The notes: a model not told the origin generated them from the letters alone. 9,573 bases of DNA from Candidatus Thorarchaeota archaeon (GCA_016840385.1 JAEOSL010000130.1:1-9573), one strand, 5' to 3'; counted from the first letter of the stretch, positions 1 to 7,003 are shown. Numbers and translations: made by a program.

Positions 1-262
1 TCATCTCCATGAATACAAGTGAAATTTCAAACGTAAAATGAAACATAGCCCACATGGTAACTAAGAAGATTGGCAATCCAAGATACTTGTGAAGAAGGAC
101 TCTATCAAGCATATCACTGAGAACCCACTTGTGATCTCCAGGTTCGTAGACCTCACAAAGTATACTGCCTATCACTTCATAGCGTTCATCAGCAAGGGCA
201 AGCTGTGGATCAATTCCAGAATATTCCTCTTCTTCCATTTCAGGATCTGGCTGTTCACTCAA
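1..262 (-). CDS. feoB: FeoB membrane (Fe2+ permease) part, separate ORF, partial
   Basis: This is the start of the ferrous-iron permease half of FeoB, which carries Fe(II) across the cytoplasmic membrane. The 87 visible residues begin with an acidic stretch (EMEEEEY, residues 8-14). The FeoB-typical segment ADERYEVIGSI (24-34) follows, then a hinge with SDMLDRVLLHKYLGLPIF (49-66), which leads into the first transmembrane helix (about 63-85). The rest, with the Gate and core helices, lies beyond the window. I chose the TTG at 262-260 because it overlaps the TGA of the upstream GTPase ORF as TTGA and has GGAGG seven bases before it. In most organisms FeoB is one chain of roughly 650-800 residues, so this is either a genuine gene split with translational coupling or a -1 frameshift. 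The family call is firm; the separate start is likely but not certain. Confidence 0.85.
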   Translation of the reverse strand, partial: MSEQPDPEMEEEEYSGIDPQLALADERYEVIGSILCEVYEPGDHKWVLSDMLDRVLLHKYLGLPIFLVTMWAMFHFTFEISLVFMEM

Positions 263-1074
263 ATGGTAACCTCCAGAACCTTCTTCCTGATTTCAGGGTC
301 AATGATTAGTTCAAGAATTTCGGGGTCCCTTTCAAGAAGCTTCAATGCTAGCCATCTAGGTGGAAACCTTTCTCTTAGTTCCTTATCATTCTCGACTATG
401 CCAACAATCTGCTTCAGCTTAGATTCGATCTCTCTGCGGTATTTGATAGAGGGAGGTCTCAAGCGTTCGTATTCGCCGTGATGATGGAATCTAGGATGAT
501 AGTGTAAATGGTCGTTGCCATTGAGGTCTCCAGGCATGTGCTCTGAGGTGGGCTCATCATCCAATGAGTGGTCCAGAACATGTTGAGGTGTTACTTCCAG
601 AATCTTATCTTTGAGAATCTCAAGGCCTTCCTTTTTCGTTGCAGTAGTTGCAATGACAGGTGCACCAAGTTTCTTTGATAGTGCATCCAGGTCGATTTTA
701 TCTCCTCGGGATTCAACCATGTCATACATATTGAGTACGACAACTAGATTCACCTGGAGTTCAATTAACAAGAGTGTCAGGTACAGGTTTCTTTCTAATT
801 GCGAAGCGTTGAGTATATCGATCACAACGTCTGGCCTATGGTCAACAATGTATTGTCTTGCCACTCGCTCATCTTCTGAAACGGCACTAAGACTATAGAC
901 ACCAGGAAGATCTACTATCTCGAATTCATACCCACCGTGTGAAAAATAACCTGATTTCTTCTCCACTGTCTTGCCGGGCCAGTTACCGGTATGTTGCTTC
1001 ATTCCAGTGAGAGCGTTGAAGATAACTGATTTACCAACATTTGGATTTCCAATCAGTGCTACACGAACCTTCAT
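259..1074 (-). CDS. feoB: FeoB N-terminal GTPase and helical regulatory domain, split from the permease
   Basis: Cytosolic G-protein domain of the ferrous-iron transporter FeoB; GTP binding and hydrolysis control Fe(II) transport through the membrane part encoded just downstream. Visible motifs are G1 GNPNVGKS (9-16), the FeoB signature GNWPGKTVEKK (30-40) with the G2 threonine, G3 DLPG (55-58), G4 NMYD (115-118) and a G5-like TTAT (143-146). A linker rich in histidine (nine His between 165 and 199) then joins a helical domain (about 203-268) like the FeoB cytosolic helical domain. The chain ends with a TGA at residue 271, just where an intact FeoB would continue to the membrane. The ATG overlaps the feoA stop as ATGA, so it is translationally coupled to feoA. 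The split and the His-rich linker are unusual; the identity is very secure. Confidence 0.95.
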   Translation of the reverse strand: MKVRVALIGNPNVGKSVIFNALTGMKQHTGNWPGKTVEKKSGYFSHGGYEFEIVDLPGVYSLSAVSEDERVARQYIVDHRPDVVIDILNASQLERNLYLTLLLIELQVNLVVVLNMYDMVESRGDKIDLDALSKKLGAPVIATTATKKEGLEILKDKILEVTPQHVLDHSLDDEPTSEHMPGDLNGNDHLHYHPRFHHHGEYERLRPPSIKYRREIESKLKQIVGIVENDKELRERFPPRWLALKLLERDPEILELIIDPEIRKKVLEVTI

Positions 1075-1448
1075 ACAGAAACTTCCTCCACAATTAATTT
1101 TCTTGCGAGTCCATGACCAAGAGCAACTCTTGTACCTCTTACTTCAACGAGTATTGGTCCATGACGACTCCCCTGAACCACATTGAAGGTGCATCCTTTT
1201 GTCAAACCAAGATCCAATAGTCTTCTCAGAATACCACCTCGCTCCGGTTTGTGCTTGTGATGAAATCCAGGGCGAAACCAGTGATGTCCGTGTCTACGTT
1301 CACCCCAACCACGATGTTTGTGCTTACCAAATCCTCCCCGTTTCCGACCCTCTTCTGAAACACCAACTAGCTTACACACAGTTCCTGATTTGACTGATGT
1401 AAGTAGAATACCCTTTAGTGATTCAGTTCGTGTCCCTTTATCGTCCAC
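1071..1448 (-). CDS. feoA: FeoA, SH3-like accessory protein with a His/Arg/Gly-rich insertion
   Basis: Small cytosolic FeoA protein thought to bind and regulate FeoB. The SH3-like core appears in two parts: LTSVKSGTVCKLVGV (residues 16-30) and, after an insertion, GGILRRLLDLGLTKGCTF (71-88), with GPILVEVRGTRVALGHGLA (97-115) at the end. Between them lies a basic insertion of about 38 residues with eight histidines (His 43-66) plus many Arg, Lys and Gly, not present in typical 75-90 residue FeoA proteins. The reading frame is open to a TTG at 1493, but I prefer the GTG at 1448 because AAGGAGG lies eight bases upstream and residues before it add no FeoA sequence, giving 125 residues. First gene of the feo operon, overlapping feoB by ATGA. 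The insertion may bind metal (inference). Confidence 0.9.
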   Translation of the reverse strand: MDDKGTRTESLKGILLTSVKSGTVCKLVGVSEEGRKRGGFGKHKHRGWGERRHGHHWFRPGFHHKHKPERGGILRRLLDLGLTKGCTFNVVQGSRHGPILVEVRGTRVALGHGLARKLIVEEVSV

Positions 1449-1456
1449 AATCGTGG
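1449..1456 (-). promoter_or_regulatory. Spacer deciding the feoA start (follows the AAGGAGG site)
   Basis: On the minus strand AAGGAGG (1457-1463) is followed by eight bases and then GTG at 1448. This is the only strong ribosome binding site near the 5' end of feoA and supports GTG rather than the upstream TTG at 1493 as the start. Confidence 0.65.
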
Positions 1457-1501
1457 CCTCCTTGGCGTTTGGACTTGCGCGTGACAGACGCAATCATGAA
1501 G

Positions 1502-1537
1502 TTAGTCTTGTCTAAAACTTAGATTAGTCTAACTAAT
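1502..1537. promoter_or_regulatory. Candidate metal-repressor operators upstream of feoA (TTAG/CTAA palindromes)
   Basis: ATTAGTCTAACTAAT (1523-1537) is a 15-bp palindrome with perfect 6-bp arms and a 3-bp centre. In addition, TTAG-N6-CTAA occurs twice, at 1502-1515 and 1519-1532, 17 bp apart; the two copies share 11 of 14 bases. TTAG...CTAA arms recall the operators of DtxR/IdeR/MntR-type metal-dependent repressors, which commonly control feo genes. The repressor is not encoded in this window, so the assignment is inferred from sequence and position. Confidence 0.55.
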
Positions 1538-1541
1538 AAAG
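1533..1541 (-). promoter_or_regulatory. TATA-like element for the feo operon
   Basis: On the minus strand this reads CTTTATTAG, a plausible though non-consensus archaeal TATA element. It would place the transcription start near 1510, giving a leader of about 60 bases before the feoA GTG. It overlaps the candidate operator at 1523-1537, an arrangement that would let a bound repressor block TBP. Confidence 0.35.
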
Positions 1542-1587
1542 TTCTCTAATTGGGAATATCTACAGTTGAATTCGGATGAACCGTAAC

Positions 1588-1597
1588 TATTACATAT
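1588..1597 (+). promoter_or_regulatory. Weak TATA-like element upstream of larA
   Basis: TATTACATAT-like sequence about 35-40 bases before the larA ATG. With a usual spacing of about 25 bases the transcript would start near 1617-1620, leaving a very short leader; this agrees with the lack of a good ribosome binding site. Weak match, offered as a candidate only. Confidence 0.3.
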
Positions 1598-1629
1598 TGA
1601 AGTGGATGTGAACGATGTGGGCCTAAATC

Positions 1630-3012
1630 ATGACCTATCACTCAACTCCCCTGAAATATGGTGACCAAGTCATCGATGAATTTATTCCAAGCACTGTAGG
1701 TGACATGACAGTTCTACGTGTTGGAGAATACAAACCTGATTTTGATAATTTGGAAACCAAACTCAATCAAGTACTCGATTCACCGATTGGATCGAAACCC
1801 TTTGAAGAGTTGGTCAAAGAAGTCTACAGTGAAGGAAAACGCATTCTCTTCATGGTAGATGACAAGACAAGACCGAATATTCACACCAAGATTCTTCTTC
1901 CACTTATTGCTGAGCGTCTTCTAGGTGTTGGTGTTCGGAAGGAAGATATTGGAATAATCATCTCAAGTGGCTCTCATGTTGTTGCAAGTCCGAAAGAAGT
2001 TGAAGATAGAATTCTTGGGTCTGACCTCTACAAGGTCTGGGGTCAAAATGTTCTCACACATGATTGTGACAGCGGCAACAAGAAAGTTGGTGAAACCTCA
2101 AGGGGTACTCCAATTCTGATTGATGAGCAGGTGCTTGAATCTATCTTGTTGATTCCACTCTCTGACAGTGAATATCATTACTTTGCTGGTCAAGCGGGGA
2201 CGGTAAAATTGTTCTGTCCTGGAGTAGCTGGTCGTGAAACAATTAGAATCAATCATCCAAGAATGTTCGATTTGGAGAAAGGATTCCACGAGGATTGCAG
2301 ACTAGGTAATTGCGACGGTAATCCAGTGATCCAAGATATGATCGAAGTATCTAGGATTATGAAGGAGCGTATTCCCATCTTCTGTGTCGACACAATAATC
2401 AATGATGGAACGATAGTCTATCTCCAAGCTGGGGACATAATCGAATGCCACAAAGCTGCTTCTCCTGCTCTTAGAGACCTGAGGGTTGTAGATGTTGATG
2501 AGCCAGGAGACCTCGTCTTCGTATCTGTTGGTGAGCTGGGTGTTAATCTCTACCAAGCAGGTAAGGGCATCCACGCTGCTTGGAACGCACTTCGTCATGA
2601 CAAGAAAGGTTGGATTATACTTCTTGCTCCTTGCGGCGATGGAATAGGTTCTGCAGCTTATGCGGAAGCGATGCATGCAGCCAAAGACCTTGAAGTGAAG
2701 GATGCTCTTCGTTTTGTAATTGAAACATATGGTTCGCAAGAGACCTTCAAGATTGGGAATCAGAAACCTCCAGACCTATTCAGAATATTGCTTGACGTAG
2801 CTGAAGGGAATATCAAAGTCATCAGTGGGCTTGATGCTGATGAACTACGGTCAATCTACCGAATGGAAGGTTGTTCAGTAAAGGACCATAGCGAAGTTCA
2901 GGGAAATCTTAGAGACCTCGTCACTAGATTCCTCAAAGAGAATCCCAATCCTAAGATCTATGTTCTTGATGACCCTGGTCTACTGATTAATGTCAAGAAT
3001 CAAATTCACTAA
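1630..3012 (+). CDS. larA: LarA-family nickel-pincer 2-hydroxyacid racemase/epimerase
   Basis: Member of the LarA (DUF2088) family, which interconverts D- and L-lactate or related 2-hydroxyacids by hydride transfer to a nickel-pincer nucleotide cofactor bound to a lysine. The 460-residue chain has the active-site pattern of Lactobacillus plantarum LarA: DKTR with D78 and R81 (D72/R75), H116 in SSGSH (H108), H183 in YHYFAG (H174), K193 (K184, cofactor-binding), H209 in RINH (H200), and Q309/K312 in YQAGKG (Q295/K298). The 10- and 16-residue gaps H183-K193-H209 are identical to those in LarA. The position of the LarA active-site Trp358 seems to be Phe373 here, which may affect substrate choice. 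ATG at 1630 follows an in-frame stop at 1624; no good ribosome binding site is seen. No larB, larC or larE lies in the window, so the cofactor must come from elsewhere. Family secure, substrate unknown. Confidence 0.9.
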   Translation: MTYHSTPLKYGDQVIDEFIPSTVGDMTVLRVGEYKPDFDNLETKLNQVLDSPIGSKPFEELVKEVYSEGKRILFMVDDKTRPNIHTKILLPLIAERLLGVGVRKEDIGIIISSGSHVVASPKEVEDRILGSDLYKVWGQNVLTHDCDSGNKKVGETSRGTPILIDEQVLESILLIPLSDSEYHYFAGQAGTVKLFCPGVAGRETIRINHPRMFDLEKGFHEDCRLGNCDGNPVIQDMIEVSRIMKERIPIFCVDTIINDGTIVYLQAGDIIECHKAASPALRDLRVVDVDEPGDLVFVSVGELGVNLYQAGKGIHAAWNALRHDKKGWIILLAPCGDGIGSAAYAEAMHAAKDLEVKDALRFVIETYGSQETFKIGNQKPPDLFRILLDVAEGNIKVISGLDADELRSIYRMEGCSVKDHSEVQGNLRDLVTRFLKENPNPKIYVLDDPGLLINVKNQIH

Positions 3013-3024
3013 AAAAAAAGAGAG

Positions 3025-3046
3025 AGGACCGATAGATTTCGGTCCT
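3025..3046. terminator. Bidirectional hairpin terminator between larA and the thiol-enzyme gene
   Basis: AGGACCGA (3025-3032) and TCGGTCCT (3039-3046) form an 8-bp stem with a 6-base loop. It is followed on the plus strand by TTCTTTTTC and preceded by nine A residues (3011-3019), which become a T tract on the minus strand. It lies in the 44-bp gap between two convergent genes and can serve both. Confidence 0.7.
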
Positions 3047-3056
3047 TCTTTTTCTA

Positions 3057-4556
3057 TTACTTTCTCCTTTTGACAAGAAAGATAGCTACGGCTAGAACCA
3101 ATATTCCAGACCCACCAACGATTACAGGAAATGAGGTTTCTAGTGGGGTTGTATCATCAGGTAGGTTGAGTGCTTCTTCAAGTGCATTTGCAGCATCATC
3201 CCATGAATCTGCAATCGCAAAAAGATGCTCACCGATTTCATCCAATTCTTCTTGATACAGAGCAATTGATCCTTCTAAGTTTCCAGAAGAATCAAATTCC
3301 AAGGCAATATCCTCAAACGTACTGAAGATTAGACTGTCACGAAATTCTACCTGAACGCCACTATTAATTGAAGCATTATGACTGAGTACTTCAAAATGTG
3401 GTAGAGCATCATTTGCTGCATCAAGAAAATCTTGAAGATTCACTTCAGGGAGTATGTTTGGAAGTGATTCCAGTGCACCTTTGTAGGAATAATACTGAGT
3501 TGTCAAGAACGTCTCAAACATATGTCCCATTCGCAATATTGCATCTGGTTTGTTTACTTCGGTGAAGTATCTCGCATAATCCGCTATGCAATCAACTGTC
3601 AAATCAAGAGCCATTCCACTATATGCATCCTTACCTGCACTAATGAAGTAAAAATTCTCATAGCCAGTAAAGTACATTGTACGGTCTCCACGAAGTCGAT
3701 TACAGATAAAATCTCCAAGTTTTTCTTCAAAATCTTCGACTGGTCCTGAACCTGGTGTTAACCTCAGCGTGTAATATCCTGAACTTTCCCATGCACGATT
3801 AAAATCGAAATAGGACATCGTATAGTTCCACCGACCATCATCAGGGTAACCCCTATTATCGAGAACACCTACACCTGGATCTTGAATATAGACCTCATGC
3901 GATGTATGATTGTATCCAACAATAGTGATAGCATGCCCAATTCCATTCTCAGTCAAGGGAGCTAAATATTGTCGAATGACATCATAATCGTCTGGAGGTA
4001 GGTAGTAAGGGTCTACTGAAACTGCGAGGGGGATACCTGCATCAATTGACTCTCGAAGAACCTCGAATGGGTCCATTGTAGAATTAGAGAAATCAATGTA
4101 ATCTAAATTGGCTCTCTCATATGCATAATCAGCACCTCTACCGAAGTCTGTGCTTGAATCTAAATAGACCGCCAAGTCAACTTCATAGATTTCACTGAAG
4201 AAATCAAAGTATTCTGGTTGTCGAATGAGAATTCCTGGATAGAACATTCTTGTTTCATCAATACCCAAGTACAGTGCAGAGAATCCAGTCCCCATTGCTG
4301 CAGCGAGATCGTACAAATCTAGATCCAATCCCATGCCTTGAAGAACCATGGAAAGTGCAGCTGACATGCAATACCCATTTACTTCTTGCCAGACATAGGG
4401 GACGTCTTCAATATACCCAAACGTATTTTCTTGACTGACTTGTGATGAATTTCCCTTTTCGGAATCCATAGCCGATATGTCTGATCCGATAGGAGTTGCC
4501 ATTATCGAGATGATGAGCAGCATCAAGATTGCAATATTCTTCTTTGTTGACTTCAT
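3057..4556 (-). CDS. Secreted, membrane-anchored papain-like-fold thiol enzyme (C39 peptidase / BtrH_N-like)
   Basis: 499-residue predicted surface protein. A lysine-rich start plus hydrophobic segment (7-24) forms a signal peptide; a hydrophobic segment (477-496) followed by KRRK forms a C-terminal anchor, placing the bulk outside the cell. Residues about 48-265 show a papain-like cysteine-enzyme pattern: Q57 and C63 in WQEVNGYC, H208 in GIGHAITIVGYN, and D226 in VYIQDPG, candidate oxyanion Gln and Cys-His-Asp triad. The VDPYYLPP segment (181-188) before the His recalls BtrH_N-type acyltransferase domains, so the reaction may be peptide cleavage or acyl transfer. Residues about 275-465 are largely helical and not recognised. 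It is the last gene of an ABC transporter operon: its ATG is 3 bases after the permease stop and its GGAGG lies inside the permease 3' end. It probably acts on the exporter's substrate (inference). Confidence 0.75.
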   Translation of the reverse strand: MKSTKKNIAILMLLIISIMATPIGSDISAMDSEKGNSSQVSQENTFGYIEDVPYVWQEVNGYCMSAALSMVLQGMGLDLDLYDLAAAMGTGFSALYLGIDETRMFYPGILIRQPEYFDFFSEIYEVDLAVYLDSSTDFGRGADYAYERANLDYIDFSNSTMDPFEVLRESIDAGIPLAVSVDPYYLPPDDYDVIRQYLAPLTENGIGHAITIVGYNHTSHEVYIQDPGVGVLDNRGYPDDGRWNYTMSYFDFNRAWESSGYYTLRLTPGSGPVEDFEEKLGDFICNRLRGDRTMYFTGYENFYFISAGKDAYSGMALDLTVDCIADYARYFTEVNKPDAILRMGHMFETFLTTQYYSYKGALESLPNILPEVNLQDFLDAANDALPHFEVLSHNASINSGVQVEFRDSLIFSTFEDIALEFDSSGNLEGSIALYQEELDEIGEHLFAIADSWDDAANALEEALNLPDDTTPLETSFPVIVGGSGILVLAVAIFLVKRRK

Positions 4557-4559
4557 TTC

Positions 4560-6206
4560 TTACACAACCTCCGAAATATTGAGTTTGATAGTTCCAGCAA
4601 ACAAAATGACAAGTCCTACAATGGGTGCTGGAATTGCAGCGATGGTGAGTGCTGGTCCAAGTACTCCCTGAGTAATTGCCATTAGAACTCCAGGAATTAG
4701 TCCTGCCATTAGAGCTATCATTGTTATGAAAATCGTAGCAACTGTGTTCACGGCAAATGCACTGCTAGATGAATCCTCATATGAGGGATTAAACGCAGTG
4801 ATTCCCACACCAATGAATATACCCGCCACGACTATGCTGTATACATAGAGAACAATCATCGCAATTGTTGACACTGCAAGTTGTAGAAGAACACCTGCAA
4901 AAACTGCTGGAATTATAGCTATAATGCTACCCAGCATCATGTATGAAAGGACTCTCGCTAGAATGAACTTGGGAACTCCACTTGGAGCTCCTTTGAGTAT
5001 CCAGAGTTGATCTTGACTATCTAGAAGACCTATACCTCCGAATACTACTCCGCCAAAAATACCAAGCATCATTCCAATTGACAAGCAAGTCATCACTGGA
5101 ACAAAGATTGGGTCATCCACTACATTAGCCAGTGGTCCAAAGGCTAAGAGCAATGGAATCATCATCGATAAGAAAATTGCATATGAAATCTTAGCTACGT
5201 TTTGGAGCTTGCGTGTGTAATCCTTCAGTGAAGTAGCCATTATTACTCCAAACGTAGATCCAAATATCCTGCGGACTCCTCTGATTGCAAAGTTCTCCGG
5301 ACCGACCGTGATTACTTTCTTAGAGCCAAGACCTGAGCCTAGTGAGAACAAACTATCTGCACTTCTGAATCCTATGAAAAAGACTGCAGCTGCAAATACA
5401 CCAACTAAGATCAGACTGATGTATGGGCTGATTTGAAACCAATAGCTCTGGATATTGAAAATGGATGAGGGTGGAAGATTACTCGAATTTACTGAAATCC
5501 ATGTGAGTACATCAGCAACCCATGTTGAGGGGAGAATCATTGAAAATTCAAGTCCCATTAAAGCGATCATCTGAGTAGTCCAATACATTGACCCCATTGC
5601 TGGAATCATAATTATAGGGATCATTGCCCACGAGAGAGCTTTTGCTATATCATCTCCTCTTGGTGATTGTCCAATTTTAGCTTGTAATGCAGTACTGATG
5701 ACATTGGAAATCCAGATTGTGGTGATTGCAAATGGAATTACTATCGAGTACATCAGCAACTGACCCAAGATTGACACATTGTATACGTAGACAAAGGGGG
5801 CAACAATGACTGAGGAGAGAATCAGACTGAGGAGACCGTAGATTGGTATCTTCCCAACAAATGTTCCGAATAGAATGTCACGCGTCTTCACATTGCTACT
5901 GAATAGAATTTCCCATTGATCTGTTTTCACATTCTCAAGACTATTCGAGAGTGGTATAACAAGAATAACAAGAAAAATCACTAGCATTATCGTTCTCATT
6001 AGACTTGGAAGAGAAGTCGCTAAGATTAACTCGAATGCTCCTCCAATTTCACCGAAGAGTAATGATACAATATTCGGAGTGATGAATAGAACGAAGAGTA
6101 GTGCAAAACCTACAAGCCCTGGATATAGTATCTTTCTAGCTCTATGGAGTTTGACAGTTCTAACTAGGAATTCAGCTTTGGCTATTGGCCACCAAGTTCC
6201 TACCAA
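4560..6206 (-). CDS. Duplicated ABC-2 type transporter permease, about 12 TM segments
   Basis: Integral membrane permease of 548 residues, partner of the ATPase encoded upstream. About 12 hydrophobic helices fall into two halves (roughly 29-281 and 339-539) separated by a hydrophilic linker (281-338). Each half has a matching segment after its second helix: WEILFSSNVKTRDILFG (98-114) and LWILKGAPSGVPKFILA (401-417), which look like the cytosolic coupling element of ABC-2 permeases. The protein thus looks like an internal duplication able to form a whole channel with two ATPase copies. Start is TTG at 6206, one base after the ATPase TAG, with GGAGG seven bases before it inside the last ATPase codons. 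Export is more likely than import: no substrate-binding protein is encoded and the next gene is a surface enzyme. Substrate unknown. Confidence 0.85.
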   Translation of the reverse strand: MVGTWWPIAKAEFLVRTVKLHRARKILYPGLVGFALLFVLFITPNIVSLLFGEIGGAFELILATSLPSLMRTIMLVIFLVILVIPLSNSLENVKTDQWEILFSSNVKTRDILFGTFVGKIPIYGLLSLILSSVIVAPFVYVYNVSILGQLLMYSIVIPFAITTIWISNVISTALQAKIGQSPRGDDIAKALSWAMIPIIMIPAMGSMYWTTQMIALMGLEFSMILPSTWVADVLTWISVNSSNLPPSSIFNIQSYWFQISPYISLILVGVFAAAVFFIGFRSADSLFSLGSGLGSKKVITVGPENFAIRGVRRIFGSTFGVIMATSLKDYTRKLQNVAKISYAIFLSMMIPLLLAFGPLANVVDDPIFVPVMTCLSIGMMLGIFGGVVFGGIGLLDSQDQLWILKGAPSGVPKFILARVLSYMMLGSIIAIIPAVFAGVLLQLAVSTIAMIVLYVYSIVVAGIFIGVGITAFNPSYEDSSSSAFAVNTVATIFITMIALMAGLIPGVLMAITQGVLGPALTIAAIPAPIVGLVILFAGTIKLNISEVV

Positions 6207-6207
6207 C

Positions 6208-6981
6208 CTACTGCCTCCAGCTCAGGAGTTTCTCTCTATCGACTTGGCCACCAACAATCTTGAGATATGCTTCTTCAAGATCTCTCGCTCCCACCTGGTC
6301 GATAATGTCTTGGGGAGCTCCGAGTGTTGTCAATGCACCGTTATTGATAATCCCAATGATATCACAGGTGTCTTCTGCAAAGTTGGTCATGTGAGTACAG
6401 ATGAAAAATGTTGTATCCGTTTCTTCTGCAAGCACAAGTATTAGATCCTTAACCAATGCGCTGGCCGAGGGGTCAAGCCTTGAAGTTGGTTCATCGAGGA
6501 AGACTAACTTGGGTTCATGAAGTAGCGTTGAAGCAACTAGTACCTTCTGTTTCATTCCTGATGAATATGATTCCAAGAGATCGTTCCGACGACCTTCAAG
6601 TCCCATCATACCTAGTAGAGAGTCAATTCGTTTACTGAGAGACTCTCCACTGAGCTTGTTCAAAGCTCCAATGAACTCGAGGAACTCTACTGCTGAGAGC
6701 TTGGTGTATAATCCTGGTGACTCGGGAAGAAGTCCGGTTATGGCTTTGATATCATTTCGTTGAGATCTTACATCAAAACCGCAGACGCTTGCAGAGCCAC
6801 TCGTTTGTTTTAGTAAACCTGAGAGAATTCGTACTGTAGTCGTCTTCCCTGCCCCATTGGGACCAAGAAAACCAAAGCGACTACCTGAGAAAACTTCGAG
6901 GTCTAAATTTCTAACAGCTTGAATTGAGCCAAAGCTCTTGTTCAAACCTTCAGTGTGAATTACAGATCCGTTTCCCGCCAT
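6208..6981 (-). CDS. ABC transporter ATP-binding protein (ABC-2/CcmA-like)
   Basis: Cytosolic ATPase that powers the permease encoded directly downstream. In 257 residues it shows an aromatic A-loop (F17), Walker A GPNGAGKTT (40-48), a LLPES segment (84-88) where many ABC proteins have the Q-loop, signature SSGMKQKV (140-147), Walker B LVFLDEP (159-165), a D-loop TSRLDP (166-171) with Arg in place of the usual Gly, and the H-loop His 197. This layout and length fit ATPases of drug, lipid or peptide exporters in the CcmA/NatA group. First gene of a three-gene operon; the ATG at 6981 has only a weak site (AAGTGA) before it, but a strong TATA box lies 60 bases upstream. Intact and presumably active; substrate not deducible. 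Confidence 0.93.
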   Translation of the reverse strand: MAGNGSVIHTEGLNKSFGSIQAVRNLDLEVFSGSRFGFLGPNGAGKTTTVRILSGLLKQTSGSASVCGFDVRSQRNDIKAITGLLPESPGLYTKLSAVEFLEFIGALNKLSGESLSKRIDSLLGMMGLEGRRNDLLESYSSGMKQKVLVASTLLHEPKLVFLDEPTSRLDPSASALVKDLILVLAEETDTTFFICTHMTNFAEDTCDIIGIINNGALTTLGAPQDIIDQVGARDLEEAYLKIVGGQVDREKLLSWRQ

Positions 6982-7003
6982 TTTTGTTCACTTTCTTGCC
7001 GAA

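Noticed and set aside
166..184. A frameshift or pseudogene call for feoB
   Set aside because: Both halves keep family motifs with no internal stop, and the junction has a start codon and GGAGG site, so I favour a split gene, while keeping sequencing error open.
89..481. 130-residue plus-strand reading frame opposite the feoB region
   Set aside because: It lies antisense to clear FeoB coding sequence on the minus strand and has no recognisable domain.
1449..1493. Longer feoA starting at TTG 1493
   Set aside because: No ribosome binding site precedes it, the extra 15 residues have no FeoA similarity, and GTG 1448 has a well-placed AAGGAGG.
2302..2739. 145-residue minus-strand reading frame inside larA
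   Set aside because: Fully antisense to a gene whose catalytic residues are conserved; its translation shows no domain.
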